A stretch of DNA of 50,664 nt, from NCBI GenBank assembly GCA_029977205.1, contig JAPOLI010000009.1, positions 1 through 50,664 of the forward strand, read 5' to 3'. The notes below the pieces were generated by a model. That model made no database searches, was not told the origin of the DNA, and worked only from the letters and a program-made list of their open reading frames with translations. The stretch comes from a bacterium (GTDB lineage Bacteria > Actinomycetota > Thermoleophilia > Miltoncostaeales > Miltoncostaeaceae). The position numbers and the translations under genes were made by a program. Of the stretch, positions 32,645-39,247 are shown piece by piece. How positions within the stretch are numbered: position 1 is the stretch's first letter; every line of letters begins with the position of its first letter.

Positions 32645-33042
32645 TACGGGCTCTCGTGGCGAGGCGGCTCCGAGGTGCGGCCGGTGGCGCGGCGTGCCTT
32701 GAAGGAGCGCAACGCCTCGCTGGCGGACGCCGTGATTCCCCCGAGCGCGCGGGCCGGCGCGGTGACGGCCTTCGACACGGTGCTGGCCGCCTGCTCGGCG
32801 CTCTTGGTGGCGCTGACCGCGGTGGTCATGATCTCGTCCACGTGGCCCAGCTGGGCGTTCACCTCGTCAACGGTCACCTGCACGCGCGTGAGGATCGGCA
32901 CCGTTTCATCGGTGATCTCCTCGACGGACGTGTCGAGCTGGCCGAACAGCCCCCCCAGGCGGAAGAACAGGTAGAACAGCCCCGCCCCCACCAGGATGAG
33001 GAAGATGGCCAGCGCGAGGCTGGCGACGTCCGACCAACTCAT
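32641..33042 (-). CDS. DUF948 membrane protein
   Basis: A 133-residue protein with one N-terminal transmembrane helix (ASLALAIFLILVGAGLFYLF) followed by a long helix with heptad-like spacing and repeated VDE elements (LTRVQVTVDEVN, GHVDEIM), typical of DUF948/YtxG-like proteins. The C-terminus is basic and hydrophilic. Role unknown; relatives are stress- or envelope-associated. It begins at the base after the mnmA stop and overlaps the following small gene by four bases. Confidence 0.78.
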   Translation of the reverse strand: MSWSDVASLALAIFLILVGAGLFYLFFRLGGLFGQLDTSVEEITDETVPILTRVQVTVDEVNAQLGHVDEIMTTAVSATKSAEQAASTVSKAVTAPARALGGITASASEALRSFKARRATGRTSEPPRHESPY

Positions 33043-34551
33043 TCAGTCCTCCGTGCCGTGCCCGGATCCAGCCCGGGCGATGGTTCCTGCGGCGACGAGG
33101 CGCCCCTCGTCGTAGAGGGCCGCGGTCTGCCCCGGGGCGACGGCCTCGGCGGCATCCTCGAGCACCACCTCCCCGGTTCCATCGCCCGTGACGAGCAGAT
33201 GACCCCTGAGGAGGTGACCATGATGCCGGATTCGCACGTCAAGCGCGCGATCGGGCACCTCGTGAGCGATGAGGTGCTCCAGGGATATGCGCGTGTGCGC
33301 CAGCCCCTCACGCGGGCCCACCACCACTTCGTTCCGTTCTGCGTCGGTGCCCAGGACGTACAGCGGCGCCCCGGATGCCACCCCGAGGCCGCGCCGCTGG
33401 CCCACCGTGTAGCGCCAGTACCCATCGTGGGTTCCCACCTCGCGCCCGCGCTGATCGACGATGCGCCCGGGGCGGGCTCCGAGGCCCGAATAGCGTTCGA
33501 GGAAGGGGCCGTAGCCACCGGCCCCGACGAAGCAGACGTCCTGGCTCTCCACCGCGTCCGCCGCGGGAAGCCCGCGCTCGCCGGCGATCCGGCGCACCTC
33601 GTCCTTCGTGAGGTCGCCGAGCGGCAGTACGAGTCGCGACAGCGTGGCCGCGTCGAGGCGCGCGAGCATGTACGACTGATCCTTCGCGGCGTCGCGGGCC
33701 CGGGCGAGCACCGGGCCGCCGGCACCTGTCACCGCGGGACCATCATCCCGGTCCGGTGCGGATCCGACGCGTGCGTAGTGACCCGTCGCCATCCACTGCG
33801 CACCCACGAGCGCCGCGGCCTCGGAGAGGATGCGAAACCGCACCTCGCCGTTGCAGGTGATGCAGGGGTTGGGCGTGAGGCCATCGGCGTAGCCCCGGGC
33901 GAACGCGTCCACGACCTCGCGCCGGAAGCGCTCCGCGGCGTCGATCGTCAGATGCGGAACCCCGAGCGCCGCGCACGTCTCCCGCGCGAGCCGGACGGTC
34001 TCCGGGGCGCAGCAGGAGCGCTCGGCGCGCGCTGCCCCCGGGTCGTGCCACAGGCGCATGGTCACGCCCACCACCTCGAAACCCTGATCGGCGAGCAGGA
34101 GCGCCGCGACCGCGCTGTCCACGCCGCCGCTCATGGCCACCGCCACGCGCGCGCTGCGCAGAGGGATGCCAGGTTCACCCAGTCGCTGCCCGTGCCATTC
34201 CTCGAGCGCACCGGCAACGGCGTCGGCCACGATCTCTGCGCCGTGGCGACGCTCCGCGCCGAGGCCACCGAGATCCCGGTCCAGCGAGGTGGCCGATATC
34301 CGCAGGGCGTCGTTGATCGAGGCGCCGGCAAGAGCCGCGCAGGCAGCGGACGCCGCTGCCGTGGTGGCCCCGCAGCCGCGCACGCGGAACCCGGCGTCCG
34401 TCACGCGGTCACCCGCGATCCGGATCTCGATCACCGCGACGTCACCGCACTCCTCGGCACCGGCCTCGCCGCGGGCATCCGGCCGCTCGAGGCCGCCGGC
34501 CCCCACCGGGGCCGCCAGGTGGCGCATCACCTCATGGGGATATGGCGGCAT
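33043..34551 (-). CDS. mnmA: IscU-like domain fused to tRNA 2-thiouridylase MnmA
   Basis: A 502-residue fusion. Residues 1-120 align with the IscU/NifU scaffold: YPHEVMRHL, GAEECGDVAVIEI (C35, D37), FRVRGCGATTAA (C60), then INDALRISATSLDRDLGG and RRHGAEIVADA. The third scaffold cysteine, which follows His in IscU, is Gly here (H103-G104). Residues 133-490 are MnmA: PP-loop SGGVDSAVAA (141-150), the catalytic cysteines in NPCITCNGEVRF and ESQDVCFVG, GHYAR, KDQSYML, and C-terminal barrels with GQRRGLGV. MnmA thiolates U34 of tRNA-Glu, -Gln and -Lys. The fused domain may present sulfur or an Fe-S cluster. A TACCGT box six bases upstream of ATG 34551 supports this start for the whole fusion. Confidence 0.9.
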   Translation of the reverse strand: MPPYPHEVMRHLAAPVGAGGLERPDARGEAGAEECGDVAVIEIRIAGDRVTDAGFRVRGCGATTAAASAACAALAGASINDALRISATSLDRDLGGLGAERRHGAEIVADAVAGALEEWHGQRLGEPGIPLRSARVAVAMSGGVDSAVAALLLADQGFEVVGVTMRLWHDPGAARAERSCCAPETVRLARETCAALGVPHLTIDAAERFRREVVDAFARGYADGLTPNPCITCNGEVRFRILSEAAALVGAQWMATGHYARVGSAPDRDDGPAVTGAGGPVLARARDAAKDQSYMLARLDAATLSRLVLPLGDLTKDEVRRIAGERGLPAADAVESQDVCFVGAGGYGPFLERYSGLGARPGRIVDQRGREVGTHDGYWRYTVGQRRGLGVASGAPLYVLGTDAERNEVVVGPREGLAHTRISLEHLIAHEVPDRALDVRIRHHGHLLRGHLLVTGDGTGEVVLEDAAEAVAPGQTAALYDEGRLVAAGTIARAGSGHGTED

Positions 34552-34557
34552 GCCCGG

Positions 34558-34563
34558 ACGGTA
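34558..34563 (-). promoter_or_regulatory. Putative -10 box of the mnmA gene
   Basis: TACCGT on the minus strand, six bases before ATG 34551 and downstream of the candidate structured RNA, so mnmA need not depend on readthrough from aspS. Confidence 0.45.
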
Positions 34564-34599
34564 GCGCGGAACCGGGAGTCACTGCGCGCAGCGGGCGAT

Positions 34600-34880
34600 G
34601 TTCCTCGCGAACCCTGTTCTTGAGGATACCTTGAGGCTCCCCGTATCGAAACGCAATAAACTTCTCCCACGAGACCCCCGTTCCGGTGCCCCGCTCCCCC
34701 CGGGCGGGGCACCGACTTTCCTCTCCGGGAGAGGAGGTCGGCCCCCACCGTGCCGCTCCGGGGCGTGATCCGAACCTGCTTCACACAGGTCGGGCAACGG
34801 GCGGGACCTCGCGTTGTGCGGCCCCGACTCCATCACCCTGGTCACGAAATACGGCTCGGAACTAAGTCCGGTCGCGCACA
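34600..34880 (-). ncRNA. Candidate structured RNA between aspS and mnmA (6S-like position)
   Basis: The 360-bp space between aspS and mnmA has no protein gene but is full of paired elements. An interrupted outer helix joins 34606-34646 to 34849-34876: CGCGA with TCGCG, CC with GG, GGA with TCC, CTT with AAG, TCC with GGA and CCGTAT with ATACGG, in matching order. Inside are an 11-bp hairpin CGGTGCCCCGC (34684-34694 with 34704-34714), a hairpin at 34713-34740 with a CCTCTC/GAGAGG stem, and a weaker ACCTG/CAGGT stem (34774-34790). In Bacillus 6S-1 RNA lies directly behind hisS-aspS, the same position. The roughly 280-base length exceeds typical 6S RNA. Strand is inferred from the flanking genes. 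Confidence 0.4.
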
Positions 34881-34895
34881 CGGTCGGGTGTGTGC
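34876..34895 (-). terminator. Hairpin after aspS
   Basis: GCACAC (34876-34881) pairs with GTGTGC (34890-34895) with an 8-base loop, 16 bases beyond the aspS stop. No U-tract. It overlaps the edge of the candidate RNA, so it could instead belong to that structure. Confidence 0.35.
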
Positions 34896-34910
34896 AGAAC
34901 CTAGTACGCC

Positions 34911-36695
34911 CTAGCCCTCCGGCGCCTCGGGCGGCGGCGCAGTGGAGCGCACCGCCAGCTCCGTCAACTGGACCTCGTCCACTCCGGCCGGAGCACCCGT
35001 GAGGGGGTCCGCCCCCGTCGCCGTCTTGGGGAAGGCGATCACATCGCGGATCGAGCGCTCACCGGCCAGCAGCATGACGAGGCGATCGAGTCCGAGCGCG
35101 ATACCGCCGTGCGGCGGCGCGCCCAGGCGCAGGGCCCGGAGCAGGAATCCGAAGCGGTCCTCGGCCTCCTCCGCGCCCAGGCCGATGCACTCGAACACGG
35201 CTGCCTGCACGGCCTGATCATGGATACGGATGCTCCCGCCCCCGATCTCGAGGCCGTTGAGCACCACGTCGTAGGCGAGGCTTCGCACGCTGCCCGGGTC
35301 ACTGGTGATGCGTCCGATGTCGTCGGGGTGGGGCGCGGTGAACGGATGATGGAGGGCATCCCATCGCTCTTCATCGGCGTTCCAGCCCACGAGCGGGAAG
35401 TCCTCGACCCAGAGCGGTGCCCAGGTGTCCGCGGGGATGAGGTCCCAGCGCTCGGCGAAGCGGTTACGAAGCGTGCCGAGGACCTCGGAGGCCACCCGCT
35501 CGTCATCCGCCACGAGGGTGATGAGATCGCCGGGCGAGGCGCCAAAGGCGTCGGCGAGGCCGTCGAGGAACTTGGCCACCGGCGAGCGCAGCGTGCCGTC
35601 GTCCTGGACGATGGCCCACACGAGCCCCTTGGCGCCGAGCGCCTGGGCCTCCGCCATGAGCTCGTCGCCGTCCTTGCGGGATACGCCCGCGCCTGCGCCC
35701 GGCACCACCAGGCCGCGCACGACTCCGCCGGCCTCCACCACGCCCGTGAAAACGGCGAAGTCCGTGCGGCCGGCCGCCTCGGTCCAGTCCTGGATCTCCA
35801 TCCCGAACCGCAGGTCGGGGCGGTCGCTGCCGAAGCGACGCAGTGCCTCGTCGTACCCCATGCGGGGGAACGGCACGGGAATCTCGATGCCGGCCTCGGC
35901 GAAGCATGCGACGAGCACGCGCTCGGTGAGGTCCTCGATGTCGGCGGGCTCCACGAAGGACGCCTCGACGTCGAGCTGGGTGAACTCCGGCTGCCGGTCA
36001 GCCCGGAGGTCCTCATCGCGGAAGCAGCGGGCAATCTGGTAGTAGCGCTCGAGACCGCCGACCATGAGGAGCTGCTTGAACAGCTGCGGGCTCTGCGGCA
36101 GGGCGTACCACTCGCCCTGGCTGAGGCGCGAGGGCACGAGGAAGTCGCGCGCGCCCTCGGGGGTGGAGCGGGTGAGCACCGGCGTCTCGACCTCGAGGAA
36201 GCCTTCGTCATCGAGCACGCGGCGCATCGCGCGCACCACCCGGGCCCGGAGCTCAAGAGCGGCAAGACGCCGTGGGCGGCGCATGTCGATGTAGCGGTAG
36301 GTGAGCCGGAGCTCCTCGGACGGCTCGGTGCTCTCGTCCTCCACGGAGAACGGCACCGGCTCGGTCTCGGCCAGGCGCTCCATCGTGGCGACGGCGAGCT
36401 CGACCTCGCCAGTGGGGATACGCGGGTTCACGGTGTCCTCGCTGCGTCGCACCACCTCGCCGTCCACGCAGATGACGTCCTCGAGGTGCAGGCGCTCCGC
36501 CGCGGCATGGGCCTCTGGGGCCTGTTCCGGGTGGAACACCAGCTGCAGGATCCCGCTGCGGTCGCGAAGGTCGATGAAGATGACCCCGCCGTGGTCGCGC
36601 CGGCGGTGCACCCACCCCGAGACCCGCACGCTCTCGCCCACGGCGTCCGCAGCGCCGGCGGCGGCGTGCGTGCGGTAGCGGCCCGCCCCGATCAC
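34911..36695 (-). CDS. aspS: Aspartyl-tRNA synthetase, probably non-discriminating
   Basis: A 594-residue bacterial-type AspRS: anticodon-binding OB fold (1-110), class II core with FLEVETPVLTRSTPEGARDFLVP, QSPQLFKQLLMVGGLERYYQIA and RDEDLRADRQPEFTQLD, a GAD insertion domain (about 290-410), and motif 3 GIALGLDRLVMLLAG. In RRRDHGGVIF the residue after RRRD is His (H35), whereas E. coli-type discriminating enzymes have Leu; His there marks enzymes that also charge tRNA-Asn. The start overlaps the hisS stop by four bases. If non-discriminating, Asn-tRNA would need the GatCAB amidotransferase. Confidence 0.93.
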   Translation of the reverse strand: MIGAGRYRTHAAAGAADAVGESVRVSGWVHRRRDHGGVIFIDLRDRSGILQLVFHPEQAPEAHAAAERLHLEDVICVDGEVVRRSEDTVNPRIPTGEVELAVATMERLAETEPVPFSVEDESTEPSEELRLTYRYIDMRRPRRLAALELRARVVRAMRRVLDDEGFLEVETPVLTRSTPEGARDFLVPSRLSQGEWYALPQSPQLFKQLLMVGGLERYYQIARCFRDEDLRADRQPEFTQLDVEASFVEPADIEDLTERVLVACFAEAGIEIPVPFPRMGYDEALRRFGSDRPDLRFGMEIQDWTEAAGRTDFAVFTGVVEAGGVVRGLVVPGAGAGVSRKDGDELMAEAQALGAKGLVWAIVQDDGTLRSPVAKFLDGLADAFGASPGDLITLVADDERVASEVLGTLRNRFAERWDLIPADTWAPLWVEDFPLVGWNADEERWDALHHPFTAPHPDDIGRITSDPGSVRSLAYDVVLNGLEIGGGSIRIHDQAVQAAVFECIGLGAEEAEDRFGFLLRALRLGAPPHGGIALGLDRLVMLLAGERSIRDVIAFPKTATGADPLTGAPAGVDEVQLTELAVRSTAPPPEAPEG

Positions 36696-37951
36696 GCGTC
36701 CACCCCCGGGGCCGCCACGTGCACGTGGACCTCTCCCACCGGTACCTCCACCTGGTCTCCCGTCGTCATGTCCCTGATCGTCGCGAGACCCTCGGCATGC
36801 TCGCGCGGACCCACGATGATCACGTGCCTGGCACCGAGTGATGACGCGTGACGCATCATGGCCTTGAGGCTCTTCCCCGCGGGTCCTGCCTCCACGCGCA
36901 CGCCCGACCGCCGCAGGTCGCGCAGCACCGGCATGAGGGCCATGCGGATATCGGCCTCGGGCGCGGCCAGGTAGGCATCCACCACCGGGGCGCCTGCAGC
37001 TGCGTCCCCCAGGGCAAGGGTGATGCGCTCGACGCCCGTGCCGAAGCCCACGCCCGGCACCGCAGGACCGCCGAGTGACTCCACGAGGCCGTCATAGCGC
37101 CCGCCGCCCCCGATACCGCTCTGGGCGCCGAGGCGATCGCAGGTGAACTCGAACACGGTGCGCGTGTAGTAATCGAGGCCGCGCACGAGGGATGGATCCT
37201 CCTCGTACGGGATTCCCATGAGCCGCAGTGCCTCCAGCACGCGCTGGTGGTGCTCGCGGGCAGCATCGCCAAGGTTGTCGAGCAGCAGCGGCGCATCGGC
37301 CATGGCCGTCCGGACGGCGTCATCTTTCATGTCGAAGAGGCGCAGGGGGTTCTCGTCCATTCGCTCGCGCGCATCGCGGGGAAGGGAATCGGCGCGCGGA
37401 GCCAGGTGCGCGAGGAGCATCTCGCGGTAGGCAGTGCGCCCGTCGGGGTCGCCCATGCTGGAGATGCGCAACCGCACATCCGGGACGTCCAGGCGAGCGT
37501 AGATCTCGGCGAGCAGGGCGATCATCTCGGCGTCGAGCAGCGGGTCATCACTGCCGAACGCCTCGGCGCCCACCTGCCAGTGTTCGCGGAAGCGACCACT
37601 CTGCGGCGCCTCGTACCGGAACATCGGCGCCATGTACCAGAGCTTCACGGGCTGGGGCAGCTTGTGCATCCCGTGCTCCACGTAGGCACGGGCAACCGGA
37701 GCGGTGCCCTCGGGGCGCAACGTGATGCTGCGCCCGCCGCGGTCCTCGAATGTGTACATCTCCTTGCGCACGATGTCCGTGGCCGTGCCCACGCCCCGGA
37801 CGAAGACCTCCGTCTCCTCGAAGGTGGGCGTCACGACCCGCCCGAAGCCGTGCGTGGCCATCACCTCAGCGGACACGGCCTCCACGCCGGCGCGCACGCG
37901 CCCCTCTGCGGGGAGGACATCGCGTGTGCCCTTGGGGGCACGGGGGGCCAT
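36692..37951 (-). CDS. hisS: Histidyl-tRNA synthetase
   Basis: A 419-residue class II enzyme. It opens with PRAPKGTRDVLPAEG. Motif 2 lies around ITLRPEGTAPVARAYVEH and RYEAPQSGRFREHWQ, the histidine-binding motif is RGLDYYTRTVFEF, and GGGGRYDGLVE is the Gly-rich loop. The C-terminal anticodon domain contains GARHVIIVGPRE. It is co-transcribed with aspS (four-base overlap), the common bacterial hisS-aspS order, and lies three bases after the small membrane protein gene. Confidence 0.95.
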   Translation of the reverse strand: MAPRAPKGTRDVLPAEGRVRAGVEAVSAEVMATHGFGRVVTPTFEETEVFVRGVGTATDIVRKEMYTFEDRGGRSITLRPEGTAPVARAYVEHGMHKLPQPVKLWYMAPMFRYEAPQSGRFREHWQVGAEAFGSDDPLLDAEMIALLAEIYARLDVPDVRLRISSMGDPDGRTAYREMLLAHLAPRADSLPRDARERMDENPLRLFDMKDDAVRTAMADAPLLLDNLGDAAREHHQRVLEALRLMGIPYEEDPSLVRGLDYYTRTVFEFTCDRLGAQSGIGGGGRYDGLVESLGGPAVPGVGFGTGVERITLALGDAAAGAPVVDAYLAAPEADIRMALMPVLRDLRRSGVRVEAGPAGKSLKAMMRHASSLGARHVIIVGPREHAEGLATIRDMTTGDQVEVPVGEVHVHVAAPGVDA

Positions 37952-37954
37952 GGG

Positions 37955-38308
37955 CTAGCGCCCGCCCGTCTGCTTCTGCCAGCGGCGCAGCGCCATGCGG
38001 TGCGCGAGACGGTCGAGCAGCATCCCGAGCGGGATCATGACGACCCCCATCACGATCGCGAAACCCGCGGCCACCTGCGGGCTGTCTCCGTTGATGAAGT
38101 ACAGGAACGCGTAGAAGATGACCGCGGCGATGGCAGCCCGGATAAGGACGCTGCGGAAGCCGGCACGCTTCGGCGCGCCCTTGGGGAGGCCGTCCTTGCG
38201 GCCCGACTCGGGCTCGCCGGACGCCTCGGCCTGGACCTTGGCCTCATGGCGCGGGTTCTTGACGGGCGGCGGACCGGCCTTGGGCCGACGGCGGCGCTTG
38301 GGGGCGAT
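37955..38308 (-). CDS. Small membrane protein with probable AUC start codon
   Basis: The frame is open from the TGA of the upstream formiminotransferase to TAG 37957-37955 but holds no ATG, GTG or TTG before its conserved-looking part. A GGAGG (38321-38317) sits eight bases before ATC (38308-38306), giving 117 residues (first residue probably Met): APKRRRRPKAGPPPVKNPR, a charged stretch to 50, two hydrophobic helices (about 55-73 and 79-98), and a basic end LRRWQKQTGGR. It is flanked in an operon by a formiminotransferase four bases before and hisS three bases after. Function unknown. Alternatively it restarts after the stop from another rare codon, or the ATC is a sequence error for ATG. Confidence 0.65.
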   Translation of the reverse strand: MAPKRRRRPKAGPPPVKNPRHEAKVQAEASGEPESGRKDGLPKGAPKRAGFRSVLIRAAIAAVIFYAFLYFINGDSPQVAAGFAIVMGVVMIPLGMLLDRLAHRMALRRWQKQTGGR

Positions 38309-38311
38309 CTG

Positions 38312-39247
38312 TCAGTCCTCCGTTGTCTCGATGATCTTCTCGGGTGGCAGGTCGGGCACGCCCAGCTGCTCGGCGGATGCCCCTCCGAGGGCGGCACGGG
38401 GAACCATGCCCACGAGCTCGGACTCCCCGGCGACGATCCCCCGCAGGGCGGCCTCCCGGCGCACCGTCTCCACCACCGCGCTGAGCGGCGTGCGGCGGTA
38501 ATCCTCCACGTTCATCGAGACCTGCGCAAGGCCTGTGCGGGAGCACATGAGGCCGAGGGCGCGCACGGACGGCAGCCCGCCGTCCGTCCCCCCCTCCCTC
38601 ACCGCCGCGGCCACGGCGCGCGCGTCGTCGAGCGATGCGGCCGGCAGCCAGACATTCCACGCCACCAGCGGCTCGCGTGCGCCAACGAGGACGACCCCGG
38701 CGCGGGGATCCGGCAGGGGCGGGCCCGCGTCGGACACGACCTCCCCCGACTGCATCCGGGTGGCGAGGGTCGCGAGGCCGCCGGCGCGCAGGGTCGCCGG
38801 TCGCTCACGGCCCGCACCGCCTGCCAGGCCGTACAGCAGGCACGGAACACCCGCCGTCTCGCCAATGCCTGTCGCGGCGGCGCGCGCGGCCCCGATCGCG
38901 GCGGGGATGGCGGACGGGCGCACTGCCACGAACGGCAGCACGTCGAGCGCGCCCACGAACGGGTGAACGCCGTCATGCGACCGCAGGTCGATGAGGTCGC
39001 GGGCGGCACCTGCGAGCGCCAGCCCCGAGCGCACGAGCGCGTCGGCGTCACCTCCCACCGTGATGACCGTGCGGTTGTGGTCGGGGTCCGAGTGCACGTC
39101 GAGGACCGTGGCGCCCGGGACGTCCGCTGCCGCGACAAGCCGAGCGATGCGGCCGGGGTCGCGGCCCTCACTACAGTTCGGGACCGCGAGAAGGCCGCTG
39201 TCCGACCGATGGGATCCGCCTCTGCGCACGCTTCTCCGGCTGCTCAC
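38312..39247 (-). CDS. Glutamate formiminotransferase (FTCD N-terminal family)
   Basis: A 311-residue protein. The family motif AVPNCSEGRD is near residue 21, DVHSDPDHNRTVIT follows, the catalytic His region is LRSHDGVHPFVGALDVLPFV, and V-S-M-N-V-E-D-Y lies near the end of the fold. It would transfer the formimino group between N-formimino-glutamate and tetrahydrofolate, or act on 5-formyl-THF like bacterial relatives. GTG 39247 behind GGAGGA is the only start with a ribosome site. It adds 20 residues before the family N-terminus and overlaps the start of the divergent ABC exporter gene. It heads the long minus-strand run toward hisS. Confidence 0.8.
   Translation of the reverse strand: MSSRRSVRRGGSHRSDSGLLAVPNCSEGRDPGRIARLVAAADVPGATVLDVHSDPDHNRTVITVGGDADALVRSGLALAGAARDLIDLRSHDGVHPFVGALDVLPFVAVRPSAIPAAIGAARAAATGIGETAGVPCLLYGLAGGAGRERPATLRAGGLATLATRMQSGEVVSDAGPPLPDPRAGVVLVGAREPLVAWNVWLPAASLDDARAVAAAVREGGTDGGLPSVRALGLMCSRTGLAQVSMNVEDYRRTPLSAVVETVRREAALRGIVAGESELVGMVPRAALGGASAEQLGVPDLPPEKIIETTED

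Noticed and set aside
34713..34740. Minus-strand GAGAGGAAAGTCGG resembling the conserved GAGGAAAGUC of RNase P RNA
   Set aside because: The other RNase P core blocks are missing, and the order along the strand is wrong; the match is one short purine-rich stretch within a hairpin.
34600..34880. tmRNA or SRP RNA
   Set aside because: No tag reading frame or tRNA-like ends, and no GGAAG/AGCAG-type SRP tetraloop motif could be found on either strand.
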